Below are positions 12,759 to 23,886 of a stretch of 64,000 nucleotides of DNA, piece by piece (position 1 is the first letter of the stretch; every line of letters begins with the position of its first letter). The DNA comes from Tillus elongatus. Its lineage: Eukaryota > Arthropoda > Insecta > Coleoptera > Cleridae. Where the stretch lies: positions 55,503,366-55,567,365 of the forward strand of contig OZ023262.1 of assembly GCA_964006375.1 (NCBI GenBank), in the 5' to 3' direction. Under the pieces are notes generated by a model, which saw only the letters and a program-made list of their open reading frames with translations, was not told the DNA's origin and searched no databases. The position numbers and the translations under genes are program-made.

Positions 12759-13507
12759 ACTTTAGGCGTGAGCCACAATAGACCTTAAGGTTGCGGTGGA
12801 GGGCCGATATGGCCCACTCACATACAAACCAAACCAAAACTTAATAACGAAACCTGGCAATAACAAATAGAAACTTAAACTCCACAATTATTACCTAATT
12901 ATGTATTGTAAATTAAATCACAATATTTTTGATCGTGGACCATTACGGAAAATTATGTTAAAAGTAGAAGTTTTTTGTTAGACTCCATGGCCTACTGCTT
13001 TTTGAACATTTTTTTTTGTCATTTGTTTTGTGGTATTGGATTTCATAGCCTACTATCCTCAAAACGTTTTTTTCAAAATTGTCAGTGGAATTACAAGATT
13101 ACACAAGCATGTTGTACATCACTGGAAAGCTCTTTTCACAGGCTATCACATGAGCAAAAAATCCAATATTTCTGCCATAATAAAAACAAACGCTGATATC
13201 TGTAGCTCAAAAACAAATGACAATCCAAAGTTGAGAATAGCACAAAAAGATTACTCTGTAAAAAGTGTCCTGATAATGTGCAAGTCTTAGACATGTTAGA
13301 TCAACGCCTATTTAGATATTAAAGAAAAACGAAATCGACAATTTTTTTTCAAAATAACTCGAAAACGAAATGATGCAAGGCAAAATAGAAGTCATATTTG
13401 AAACGAGCATAAAATTCTACAAAACATTGCTAATTTAACCGTCTTCCTACCTCTAATAATAACAAAGATAGCAATACATTCCCATCCAGTTTGGGACACA
13501 CTGTATA

Positions 13508-15640
13508 ATGGATAAAAAATTAGTGCTCCATATTCGAGCCTTGTATATAAGTGAAAAATAAAGAGTTTCCAGTGCCATTTTACTGCGGAACTTTCTACAG
13601 TTTCTAACTATGAAGGCAAGCATACGAAGGCCTGAACTTATCTCTTCTTCTATGTGCAAGTTGAAAGATAATTTGTCGGCAAAGGTAGTGCTAGATCTTT
13701 TGTGCTGCTACATCTAGCGATCAATGAGGCATTGATATTGTAATGATATTCGGTGCAAAATGTTTTTTTTTAATATGAGATCACCCTACAAATTCAGGTA
13801 CAGTCTATTATCAACACACCACTCGTCAACTCTATCTATTGCAGATTGGAGCTCTACACAATCATCAGCCCCACTTATAGAAGAATACATTTTAAGATCT
13901 TCAGCAAAAAGAAGGTGACTGGTCTGCAAAACAAACTTCAAATCGTGAATGAAAAGCAAAAAGGGTAAAGGGCCGATATTGGATCACTGAGGGACGCCTG
14001 AAGTTGTGTAATAACAAATGGAATCAAAAACAATATGAAATGAAATGAACCAGTGGAGACAAAATTTAGCCAGTTATTCAAATATAGTCTGAGAAAGAGG
14101 CAAAGAGAGGATAAGAAACGCACAGATTTGAGTTTATCAAGTAATACCATTGTTGGGGATTTTATATCTTTTGTCCAGAATTAAAAGGCCAGTATTATTT
14201 GATTTATGCACTTTACTACTTCACTAAATAACAATATGAAATGAATAGTAATTCTAATTAAAACAAACGAAATATAGTCAGTTAATGTAGTTCTTATGCG
14301 GAGCTTAGGTGTCAACCTGCGTCTAGCTTAACGTCTTGGATCTTAGTCGTAGTTACACAGGTTCACACGCAACATACATTCACTTGCGCAGTCCAATCTT
14401 CCTTTTGTAGAAGGGTGTGCCACACGCCGCCGCATATAGCCACTTATACAGGGACAACAAACAACCATATTATCAATAGAATCAAATGCCTTGGTCAAGT
14501 CCATATAAATTACGTCAACCTGACCATTTTGTCTATCAAGAGTATAAGCAATAAACTGTGTGATGCAAGATAGATTGGAGATAGTAGACCTCTTTTCCAT
14601 GAAGCCAGGTTGACATAGCAAAATCGTGTTTTTGACAGATGGGTAAATGCGATCATCAATGATGATTTCAAATACTTTGGCGAAATCGCGTAGAACAGCA
14701 ATTAGTCTGTAGTTGGAAATCAAGCACCTATTGCCACTCTTCAAGATCGGAATGACCTACGCTATATCTCAAACATGGGGAAAGGTCTCAGTCGTGAGCG
14801 CTAAATATGAAACTTAGAGCATTTGCTAAGACACTAGCACAATCCTAACAAGAAGAGTGGAACTAGGTCGTGGTCATAAGTAACTTTATTTTTGAAGTTT
14901 ATGCATGACTTCTCGACCTCATCAGCAGAGAAATCACGCAAAAAAAAACTTTATTTTGGCCACATTTGCAAGAGCTCAAAGCAGCATTAGAAGGTATACT
15001 CTGAAAATAACCTGCAAGTGCATCAACTATAGATTCTGGTGTATCACCATCATCAACTTTCATGAAACCAGGAAGTCTGGAAGAGCGCCTCTTATTTTGG
15101 ATATATGACCTGAATGATACCACTTATGGATACCTCGATCGGATGCAGGTAGGCATTGTAAGCCGTCCAGATCTGACACTTGATAACTGATCTAAGTGTC
15201 TAAATTCTTGAAGTTGATATTCAGATCTACTGTCTTTGTAATATGCAAAATGGCGAGCCTTTCATTTGATGTTCCTAATAATGGAAGCAACGACCACGCC
15301 GGGTCTTAAGGCTCTTAGGCTTGAATAAGGAAACATGTTTGTCAAAACAAGTGTACAATTGATGATAAAAGATGGAGCATACTTGACTTGTGTCAATGCA
15401 TCCTTCAAGACAGTCCCAAGAAATGTCCAAAAGCGAGGTATAGTCCTTCAAAGTCGGCTTTTCTGAAGTTGTATGTTTTGCGGGATATGTCAAAAACAAA
15501 AGGTGATTGTCCAGAAGGCTCATCCACAAATTTAGAATAAACAATGAGTGCAGGATGGTGTCTATCCCCAGCGACCAAGGGCAGCTCATCCTGTTGTACA
15601 GAACACTCACAGTCTCCACTTTGTTAAATAAAAACTTTTA
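13508..15640 (-). pseudogene. Jockey-like LINE relic, 5' portion (endonuclease end to RT)
   Basis: On the minus strand the order is: end of the endonuclease (15619-15275, ending near TRRGRCFHY), a linker with SFRSYIQNKRRSS and DTPESIVDALAGYF (15123-14899), RT fingers and palm (14744-14343, with DVIYMDLTKAFDS), a catalytic box altered to FAED near 13905, and the thumb with SGLRMLAFIVRNCRKFRSKM (about 13650-13590). Many stops and shifts make it a dead copy. It stops abruptly at 13508 because the palindromic element was inserted there; the rest is at 7500-7916. Confidence 0.85.
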
Positions 15641-15950
15641 ACCAGTAAAGCTGTGGAAATAGCAAGTTACCCCAGTGATGATGACACTGTGACAAGCGTT
15701 TTGCACCTGACAACAGAACAAGACCAAGAAAACAAAGGTTCTAAAGATGGCGAAAATGAGCCGAACAATCCACCATCCTTGCAGGAGGTCAATACCTCAA
15801 TGGAAACTTTAAGACCATAGAGTAAAGACAGTGTATCAGAAGACATTTTCAGTAGTTTGAGTGCAATGGAAAAATGTATTATTAAAGACAAATTGAATTG
15901 AAGACTGCAGGCAAAGATAGCTGACTTTTTCAAGAAAATGTTATTTTAAT
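15641..15950 (+). pseudogene. possible C-terminal scrap of a Tigger/pogo transposase
   Basis: A plus-strand frame with two stops reads as an acidic stretch (SDDDTVTSVLHLTTEQ), then PSLQEV, and ends in KIADFFKKM. The ending DFFK is typical of Tigger-type transposase tails, preceded in the family by similar acidic and Ser/Glu-rich sequence. The match is by eye and weak. It sits between two minus-strand LINE relics. Confidence 0.3.
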
Positions 15951-15959
15951 TTCAACAAC

Positions 15960-16620
15960 ACACCACGAGGGCTTAGAGCCTAAATACTATCGTACCGTGG
16001 GTGTCGACAAGGAGGAAAGAGGCAACTTGTTAATTCTAGACTTGAAGGTTTGGAGGTTCAGGGGAGAAGGAAAAACATGTGCCGGCAGGGAATTCCAGAA
16101 CTTTGAAGTCCTCGGGACAAAAGAGTGGGCATAACGAGATGTTCTATGTCTGGTGACCTGGACAGTAAAAGGGTACATTCGCTCTGTTCCCCTGGTAGAT
16201 CTGTTGGGGGCAGCAGGTGGAGGAACTATGAAAGAAAGCTTCTCTGAGCACTACCCGTGCAGATATCTGTAAAAGAGAGAGAGGTCACCAACGGCACGTC
16301 GGTGGGCAAGGGATGGCAGCCTTTGGGTGAGGGTAGGGTCACCGATGAGACGTATATCTCTCTTCTGAATGGAGTCCAGGATGGCGAGTGTAGAAGCGGC
16401 AGCAGCACCCCAGATGTGGTAGGTTTGGTCTTATTTGTGAAGTATATAATGTAGAGATTAGTTGGTGAAAAGTATTTGCGAGCCCGGAAGAGGAAATCTA
16501 ATTTCTTGGCAGCCGCTTCTGCAATTGATGTGACATGTTGATGCCAATTCAAATTCCGATCCACAGAAATGCCAACAAGTGAAAAGGACTCATTACTTTG
16601 AATAACTTGGTTGTTCATTG
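15960..16620 (-). pseudogene. Jockey/CR1-like LINE fragment, C-terminal end of RT
   Basis: The minus-strand frames 16618-16226 and 16178-15987 give the RT thumb (SFSLVGISVDRNLNWHQHV, RARKYFSPTNLYIIY) and the extreme C-terminus (RTSRYAHSFVPRTSKFWNSL, then LNLQTFKSRIN). Frames shift near 16450. The catalytic part is missing, so this is a strongly 5'-truncated insertion. Confidence 0.8.
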
Positions 16621-17008
16621 TGATGGGTCTAGGGATTGTGTATCTCTTATGAGAAAGAAAGCAAGACTGTGATTTGGTAGGGTAAAAGAGATCTTTATTA
16701 GTTTAAGTGTAGTTTTAATGGAAACATTTAGTGTATAGGACAAATTCAACCGCAAATTGCAGAAAGAGATAATAGGCTTTTTTTTTAGTAAATTTACAAG
16801 ATATAAAAATATATGGTGAGTTCTTAATAATTCTTTTTTTTTTAACTGTAATGTGAAGCAACTCAACTATAAATGTTTTAAAATTTTCTGAAAATACCAT
16901 CAGTTGCATCAGCTAGGAAGCCAAAAGCTTATTTGTGCAAAACTTCGTTTTAATGTGGGTATTGGTATTTCTATTATTCTGCAACTCAAAGTTTCCGCAA
17001 CTCAAATT

Positions 17009-17583
17009 TCGGTAAATTTGAAGATTACCTTCCAAACACTTTTCAAAAACTGTTTTCAGAAACATGCCTAGGGAACCCCCCCCCCCCCCCGTATGCACAA
17101 ACCACAAGAAAAATTTCCTGCTCACACACCAAACCACCCCCCACCCCTCAAGGATGATACAGATCCAGGGTGAATTAGGGTGCTGGGCGGGGTAGGTAGT
17201 AAAAAGGAAAGATGAGCAGGAAATATAAGCAGAAATGCGAAAAAACAGCTTGAAAGCTGTCTTTTTCACATCTTGCAGCCATATCCCCCTGAAACCCTGC
17301 CTACCCGGCACAGCACCCCATACTCGCCACAGGTCCCACAACTTCCTTGCGTGGTATGAACAAAAAAAAATTCTTGTGGTTTATGCAATGAGGGGGTTGT
17401 ATGCACGCGAGAGGGGAAGGAAAATCCTCACAATGAAGTAAAATACCATCCCACCCCGCCCCTTGTCAAAAGTAAACCGCTTGGAGGGGGTACTACATCC
17501 TAGGCATTTTCCTTCCCCTCTCACAAGTCATGTGCCTGAAAACATTTTTTGAAAAGCGTTCAGGAGGTAATCTGTAAATTTAC
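17009..17583. repeat. foldback family F, copy 1
   Basis: The first about 60 bp (GGTAAATTTGAAGATTACC, then CTTTTCAAAAACTG) return inverted at about 17503-17583, and the next inward segments, around the ACAAGAAAAATTT motif, are also inverted partners near 17365. The interior is C-rich and G-rich with poly-C runs. Related copies lie at about 32175-32590 and 37330-37750. Confidence 0.7.
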
Positions 17584-17631
17584 TGATTATTAAACTTGGA
17601 GCAAATAAACCAAACAAAACTACACACTCAC

Positions 17632-18100
17632 CCAGCCAAGGATTCAATATAGTAAGTAACATGATCAGAAGTAACAGTCCTGTGATGTGCCATATCACAA
17701 TGATTAGCTAAAATTATAACAGGAATGTGAGGTGGCACCTTAGGCAACTCTCTTTGAACATAGTCGAATGTCCATGTCTTTGTGAGATCCATCATCATTA
17801 TAACACCATTTGTTCCTTTATAAACATCTAGAAATTCAGCATCTAATGCAGTCTCTTCAGGCAGTTCCATTTGAGAATTGTCCAGTTTAAGTCCTTCAAA
17901 CCTTTTCTTCTTCTTTCCACGATCAACAACGTCCCACACTTCAACCTTTACAATGTCATCAGTTGCTTTATAGTTCCACTGAATTGAAGTAACTTGTATT
18001 TCGTCTGTTGGGATATACTCTTCTATAAACTTTTTACCTTGCAGTCTATGAAACAAACAAGACTTCCCAACGTTTCTATCACCTTTTATGACAATTTTCA
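17632..18100 (-). CDS. RABL6: RABL6, second coding exon (GTPase core)
   Basis: This exon carries most of the Rab-like GTPase domain: the P-loop GDRNVGKS near residues 53-60, an EEYIPTDEIQVTSI switch region, WDVVDRG in the position of the WDxxG motif, and DAEFLDVYKGTNGVIMM. The NKxD guanine-specificity motif reads NHCD; the vertebrate protein as I recall it also departs from NKxD here. Splice sites are TTTTTAG and GTGAGT. The exon begins in phase 1, and the split ATG codon it completes is an internal Met in the family, not a start. Confidence 0.93.
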
Positions 18101-18161
18101 CTAAAAATATGTTTAGTTTGTGAAAAATAACAAGATAGGATTTATTTTAAGATTTACTTAC
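18101..18161 (-). other. RABL6: RABL6 intron 1 (61 bp)
   Basis: A short AT-rich intron with a GTAAGT donor starting at 18161 and a TTTTTAG acceptor ending at 18101 on the minus strand. Its small size contrasts with the 10.3-kb second intron. Confidence 0.85.
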
Positions 18162-18300
18162 TGTTATATTGTACTCCCTTAGCAAATTTTCTCTGTAGAG
18201 AAGTAGACATCGTCTGATGGCTAGGTGGTCTTGACGATGGGGCCGAATTGCCTGGCGAAACATCCCCCTTGCTTGCAAATCGTTTAATTGCAGAAAACAT
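18162..18300 (-). CDS. RABL6: RABL6, first coding exon
   Basis: Starts with ATG at 18300 and encodes about 46 residues: MFSAIKRF, a Ser/Pro-rich spacer, then QRKFAKGVQYN. The opening MFSA and the QR-FAKGVQYN motif agree with vertebrate RABL6 as I recall it, which fixes the start. It is too short to appear as an open frame on its own. It ends in phase 1 at a GTAAGT donor. Confidence 0.92.
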
Positions 18301-19830
18301 CGTTATCTTTAGTTAGCAAGGAACATATGGTAGAATGTTCTAAATAGGTTGAAACCGTTACATACTACATAAAAACATTTGCATTTTTAGTCTACATTAT
18401 TTCTCGACAATTTATATTATCCTACTTTTTTTAATTGGTGAGGATTGTCTTTTCAACAAACCAGACTTTCAATTTTCGATTATTGGACTGGGGCCTTGGG
18501 TCTGGCCGTGGGCTTAAAAACCTATTATTATTTTAACATTTTCTGACAATGGTGACATACTGACATATGACTTTAAAAAGCTGTCCATCTATTGACTATC
18601 GCACAGACAGGGGAGGTTGTCAGATTTCCTTTAATGTTGTGTATAGTTAGTATAATTAAGTCATACGCGTGACCGCTTCCGAGAGTGTCGCCATATTTAG
18701 ACTATTTTCAAAAGTTTTATTCGATTCCATGAGCTTGATTTATCCGTTGCATATTTTTACGTTTGCCTGATTAGACTTACTCTAAAATCGAAATAAATGT
18801 ACCATTTTAGATATTTCTTTTTTTACAATATTAATTGATATGTTATGTTTATTTTATGTCGCATATGTTACTATATATTTTGAAAGATAAAAAAATTGTC
18901 GCTGCTCGAAAAAAGTAATTCAGTAGAAGACTTAGTTTTGTTATTTATATTTCACACGTTTTTCTAGACGACTAAGAGTTATTTAGTAAAATAATATCAA
19001 AAGCAATTTTTCCTAATTAGTACTCATTTAGAAAAAAATTTGAAATCAATCAATTAATAACGATGAAATCACGAGTTTAAGTTATCTATTTTGTCGCTGA
19101 GTTTTGCCTAGACCTGTATTTTAGCCTAAACATGGACGCTCTCGTAATATGTCTTAAGTATATCTACATCTAGTAAAGATTAATGTTCTGTATGCATAAT
19201 TTCAGTTTGCACCAAACTTGTGTTATGGCCAGTGAACTCCATGATATAATGACCACAGAACACCCCCTATAGAAGGGAAACTCCAATGCTGACGTTTTCA
19301 ACAATATTGCAGCGCCTCTGGAAGATGCGATGAATTATAGTCACACGCGGGAAATTTGATTTCATTTTCATTTAGCAAATCCAAATAAATACTATTTAAT
19401 TTTATACCACTGCCAGTAAAGAGGTTAAATTAGTCAATTAATTTTTTAATGATTTTTATAGTGAAAGCAAAACAAGTTATGTTTTCATAATACACATACG
19501 CCTGTTTTAAGCTTTGCAATCATAGGAAACATTAATTGGCAATTTGAACCTTCTAACATTTGCAGCTTCAGTTTTTACTATCGATATGATTAATGGAAAA
19601 TCAAACAAGATAAAATACACTTGTGTTTTATTAGAACAGTATTACTATTACATTTATTTAAAAACCTAGAACAGTATTCCTATTACATTTATTTAAAAAC
19701 CATTTTAATTCTGAAAGTAAGATGATGTATCATATAACGACAGTGTACGCTATCAGGCTTTCTGGTCGCCTTCCGAATCCACCCGATCCATTGTTTACTT
19801 CTGAGATGTTGTATAAATGGAAATAGAAAT
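18301..19830. other. RABL6 upstream region, no gene recognised
   Basis: About 1.5 kb of AT-rich non-coding sequence 5' of RABL6. The promoter must lie in its left part, but I see no diagnostic core element. There is no open frame with family resemblance. Confidence 0.4.
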
Positions 19831-19864
19831 TTTTATTTACACTTTAAAATATATGAATACTTAC

Positions 19865-20119
19865 TCAAAGGAAGATGTAATATGGGAACCGCAGTTCTTT
19901 TCAGGCCTCTTCTGATATCAGGTACTTTATCCTCATTAACGAAATTACGAGTACAAACATGAAATCTGTCGTAAATGGCTTGTGGATATAAACCAAGCGT
20001 CTTAAGGTTATGTATGGTTTCAACGAAAACGATGTCTTTTGCTAAATAAATCCAGGCACCCCGGAACACAACAATAAATCGGTTTCTTGGTTGGTATCAT
20101 ATTTATATCCACAAAGCTT
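19865..20119 (-). pseudogene. THAP-domain exon with a frameshift
   Basis: On the minus strand an acceptor (TTTCTTACAG) is followed by a short leader, an ATG at 20100, and the start of a THAP zinc finger (PIYCCVPGC). The frame is lost near 20045 (LFSKRHRF then a stop) and resumes in another frame with the second half of the domain: a YDRFHVCTRNF segment where CxxHF is normal, then RRGLKRTAVPILHLP, the closing AVPxL motif. A GTAAGT donor follows at 19864. A zinc-binding His appears replaced by Asn. It is a decayed THAP-protein or P-like-element exon; no further exons were found nearby. Confidence 0.6.
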
Positions 20120-20709
20120 CTGTAAGAAAACGTTATTTTACTTATAACCTATGAACTACTAAAACGATCTAAACTTGCCTGAAAACTAAAACAGTTGTAA
20201 TTATGTTTCACCAAAACACCTTGAACTATGAAAGCACCTTGCTTTTTTGATAAGAAAACTGAAAATAGAATTGAAATTACATGTTTGTTTAAACACAAAG
20301 CTTATGATAACGATCATATTTTGATTAACAAAAAAAAACGCACCTTTAAAACACAAAACCGACGAACAATGAAAACACTGTAAAGTATCCACTAAAAGGT
20401 AATATGACAAGTTGCAGTGGGGCTTCGACTTGTATTATTATACAAGATTTTCATTCCATAATTAGGCAACTCTTTATAATTGTACAGCTTTGAAATTTTT
20501 AATTCTGAAAAAAAGGTCACGTTGGTGTAGAGAAAAGTTGTTTTCAACGTAACTTTGTACTCCACTGTCTTAAATCCAGGAAATATCTTTAAAATTTTAA
20601 ATCGCCTCGACCTTACCTATCATTTTATTGATTTCTTCTTTCAACCGAGTTCAACCACATAAAAAAAATTGAATTCTGAGTACAAGCCTTTCTCAAGGTG
20701 CCTTAAATA

Positions 20710-20816
<107 letters not shown>

Positions 20817-20978
20817 CTTAGTGTTCAAATGAATTGTGTATATATCGCATATACAAGGAGGCGGGGATATAGTATTATATTATATCATTAGTAACCAATT
20901 TTTTAAATTAATTACTGATATAAAAACTGTGTACTTTTAGTGAATTTTCCTAACAAATGGAAAGATCTGTGTGTGATG

Positions 20979-20981
<3 letters not shown>

Positions 20982-21054
<73 letters not shown>
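20982..21054. repeat. (TA)n microsatellite linked to a dispersed repeat
   Basis: Pure TA followed by GTCACACCGATAACTC and about 100 bp that match, in opposite orientation, the sequence next to the (TA)n tract at 57858-57990. Confidence 0.85.
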
Positions 21055-21057
<3 letters not shown>

Positions 21058-21547
21058 ACACCGATAACTCAAAAAATCATGCGTGGATGACGATCAAATT
21101 TAGTGAATACCTTCCTTTTCCCAGTGGTTTGGATAAGTTTATTAGCCAGGAAAATCTGTCCAGTCCAAATGGATTAAACATTGCTTAGTATTAATTAGAC
21201 AGACGGATTCCCCCGTCCGTGCCAATTTTGAGCTGACTATTTAGGTCTCTAATTTTGACCACGTTAATTATAATGCATGTTTGTAAAAAAATTAATTCGA
21301 GACGCAGCAAGTGCGTTATGTTAGTGAATTAAATAATTATTAAAATCTGCTCAGTCCAAATAGATTAAACAATGCTTTGTTATAATTAGACAGTCAGATT
21401 CCCCCGTCCGACCCAGTTCTGAGCTGACTTTTAATGTATCGAATTTCGACCATGTAATGATAATGCATATTGGTAAGAAAAGAAATTCGGGACGCAGCAA
21501 GTGCGTTATGGTAGCGAATTTTTATTAAAATCTGCTCAGTCCAAATA
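21055..21547 (+). repeat. tandem array, left part (about 180-190 bp units)
   Basis: Units share the order GCTCAGTCCAAATAGATTAA, CAATGCTTTG, a CCCCCGTCCG word, GAGCTGACTT, GAATTTCGACCA, AATGCATGTTTGTAAG, and end in GACGCAGCAAGTGCGTTATG plus GTAGCGAATTT. The last part is the terminus of MITE family C. About two and a half units precede the inserted RNase H relic. Confidence 0.8.
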
Positions 21548-22772
21548 AATTTTTTGTACCGGATTTATTGACTTCGGATGCAGTGTCCATTCGTCTAGTT
21601 TTCCCTTCTTATATAAACATGTAGCACCAGATCGCCACTAGACTCTCTCTGATAGATATCTACTAATAATACCAGAATCTGATCACCGTCTGTTTACATT
21701 TCATCTAATTATTGTTTTTTGTGTGTTTTCCTATGACTAATTATTTAATACTAATGGGATGTAGACTGGGACACAGAGCTTCAAGCTGCTGGCCGTTCAG
21801 AGCAACTTTATGACAGACACAGGTAAGCCACTAACGGAAAGGGTTCTTAAACAAAGGTGCAGAACAATGGGTTTTTGTAAATCTAATACAATTGGTGTCA
21901 ATTACATAAGGTTAATATTTATTTTTAAATTTTTGTTTGCGATTTAGCTACATATAAAAATTAAGCGTATGATATTTCCACATTTTGAGTCCTTAAAATT
22001 TGTGGCAAGTTGACTGGCTTTTCGATACTATAATCTCTATATATTTTGTCCATGAATGTATTTACTTCCGTTTGTTTAAGAGGGCAATTCAAGATTATAG
22101 GTTCCAAGTCACCCAACTCTCCGCAATCACAATTCGGGTTTTCCCCTAAGTTAATTTTAAATAAATATTCTGGGGTTAAAGCGTGGTTAAAGCGCAATCT
22201 ACATATATAGTTTTAACATTATTTTTTTTATTTTTATAAGGACAATCATAAAACCATGGCTTGTGAGGTGTATGTTCTTGCAGTGCCATATATGCTTTTC
22301 CTTTGTTGTTATTCCTGTATTCGTTTTCCCAGGTTTCCCTATATTTCCTATTGGATAAAACTATTCGGTCTTGGCATGGTGTTAATAGTTGAGTTTCTTG
22401 GCCATGTACGGTGCCCCGTTTTGCCATTTTGTCTGCTTCGTCGTTCCCAACTAATCCACAGTGTCCTTTTGCCCAAACTAGGACAACGCTTATACCTTTA
22501 CTGTAAAGATTTTGTAGTTGTTTCGCGACCTCTACAATTATATAGTTTGGGTATTTTTTATAGAATACTAAGTTTTCTGTGGCTTGAATGATGCTTTTGT
22601 TATCGGATATAATAACAAAGTTTTGTTTTGGCAAGTTAGATATATATTTAAGGGCCTCTAACATTGCTATTCCTTTTGCCGTATATGTTGACATGTCTGC
22701 TTTTAATTTTATTATGTTGTTGAAATTTGCTTGCGGATCGTATTACACACAGTCTGTTAAATTATCTGCTTT
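21548..22772 (-). pseudogene. I-like LINE relic: RNase H and C-terminal tail
   Basis: The minus-strand frame 22694-22176 has RNase H features: ISDNKSIIQA with the catalytic SD, and VWAKGHCGLVGNDEADKMAK with the conserved H and the NDEAD box. A shifted frame 22197-21961 gives the usual C-terminal zinc-like segment with NCDCGELGDLEPIILNCP. Reverse transcriptase is absent. It lies inside the tandem array, which resumes on the other side, so it probably inserted into the array. Confidence 0.8.
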
Positions 22773-22973
22773 AAGTCCAAATAGATTAAACAATGATTTG
22801 TTTTTATTAGACAGTCGGATTCCCCAGTCCGAGCCAGTTCTGAGCTGATTTTTATGTCTCTAATTTCGACCACGTTAATTATAATGCATGTTTGTAGAAA
22901 AGAAATTCGAGACGCAGCAAGTGCATTATGGTAGCGCATTTTTATTAAAATCTGCTCAGTCGAAATAGATTAA

Positions 22974-23005
<32 letters not shown>

Positions 23006-23330
23006 GCCCATCCGACCCAGTTCTGAGCTGACCTTAATGTATCGAATTTCGACCACGTAATGATAATGCATATTTGTAAGAAAAGTAATTCTGGACGCAG
23101 CAAGTGCGTTGTGGTAGCGAATTTTATTAAAATCTGCTCAGTCCAAATAGACTAAACAATGCTTTATTTTAATTAGACAGTCGGATTCCCCTGGTCCGAG
23201 CCAGTTCTGAGCTGACCTTAATGTATCGAATTTCGACCACGTAATTATAATGCATGTTTGTAAGAAAATAAATTCGGGACGCAGCAAGTGCGGTACGGTA
23301 GCGAATTTGTATTAAATGCTTGAAATTTGT
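22773..23330 (+). repeat. tandem array, right part
   Basis: About three further units with the same order as at 21055-21547, each ending in the GACGCAGCAAGTGCG terminus. Point differences between units suggest an old array. The last unit runs directly into a family C MITE copy at 23273-23592, sharing its first terminus. Confidence 0.8.
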
Positions 23331-23592
23331 ATAGCTCAAATTGATATTAACCTATATAAGGTTCGTTGGCCAGAAAACTCGTTTTTTCGGGAACATTTAA
23401 AGTTTATTTTCGAAACATTTTTGTACATCTTCAAACATAAAGTTATTTTTATGATATATGGTACATTATATCTACTATATAGGTCATACTGGTAACCAAA
23501 TCTGATGCCTGCTTTCTTTAAAAAACACATATTTGCTATTTAAAACATTTAAATAAAAATTCACTACCATAACGCATTTGCTGCGTCCAGAC
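23273..23592. repeat. MITE family C, complete copy
   Basis: About 320 bp. The left end, TTCGGGACGCAGCAAGTG, and right end, GCATTTGCTGCGTCCAGAC, are inverted copies of each other. The interior is AT-rich with CTACTATATAGG near the right third. Other copies or pieces lie at 6430, 32783, 56770 and 63051. Confidence 0.75.
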
Positions 23593-23612
23593 TTTTATTT
23601 CTCTATTGTATG

Positions 23613-23700
23613 CTTAGATTAGGATTACCCAAAGAGGTTGTATATGTTAGAGGGAACAAAGCCGAGTTTGCAGCCTGTCGATTTCCCACTCCTGTCACCG
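23613..23700 (+). repeat. left member of a long-range inverted repeat
   Basis: The segment starting CTTAGATTAGGATTACCC and continuing about 90 bp resembles the reverse complement of about 32965-33071, with gaps. The pair surrounds the P-like transposase. They may be its termini, but flanking 8-bp sequences do not match, so this is unproven. Confidence 0.4.
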
Positions 23701-23886
23701 TCCAATCACAAACAAAATTTTGAATAACGCGCTAATGTGTTTTGTTTTGATTCGTTCCCCCAACCGCTCTTGAAGTTATTGTCAGCTGTCAACAAGTATT
23801 TGAAGTGTTTGTTGATTTGCGATTAGAGGTTATCTTGTGTGTTTTGCCGTTTTTTAGCAGTGTTTTAAGAGTGTAAAAGTTAAAAA

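Larger units (their letters stand above)
8583..12840 (+). mobile_element. I/LOA-like non-LTR retrotransposon, internally deleted
   Basis: A 4.26-kb LINE with an ORF1 (DUF4780-like), a reverse transcriptase and an RNase H, flanked by the 11-bp target duplication TTAATAACGAA at 8572-8582 and 12841-12851. The 5' part (8583-8888) is untranslated and GC-richer than the surrounding DNA. The 3' end is an AC-rich tail of CAAAC-like repeats. The RNase H after the reverse transcriptase places it in the I superfamily rather than Jockey. The endonuclease is missing and several lesions kill the frames, yet the target duplication is perfect. Confidence 0.85.
7921..13503. mobile_element. palindromic TA-flanked DNA element, about 650-bp arms, split by a LINE
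   Basis: The left arm (7921 to about 8571) and right arm (about 12852 to 13503) are inverted copies with many point differences. Both ends start CAGTGTGTCC-type, and TATA flanks both sides (7917-7920 and 13504-13507), which fits a TA target site of Tc1/mariner-like elements. Without the nested LINE the element is about 1.3 kb and nearly one long hairpin. No transposase frame is visible in it, so it is non-autonomous. It interrupts the Jockey-like LINE whose halves lie at 7500-7916 and 13508-15640. Confidence 0.8.
7330..17631 (-). other. RABL6: RABL6 intron 2 (10.3 kb, filled with transposons)
   Basis: Bounded by a GTGAGT donor at 17631-17626 and a TTCCAG acceptor ending at 7330 on the minus strand. 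It holds a Jockey-like LINE relic, the palindromic element that split it, an I/LOA-like LINE nested in that, a second LINE fragment, a possible Tigger tail and a foldback element. Without these insertions it would be only a few kb. Confidence 0.85.

Noticed and set aside
21055..23330. Regular repeats as a CRISPR-like array
   Set aside because: Units are about 180-190 bp without unique spacers and end in a transposon terminus; the genome is eukaryotic.
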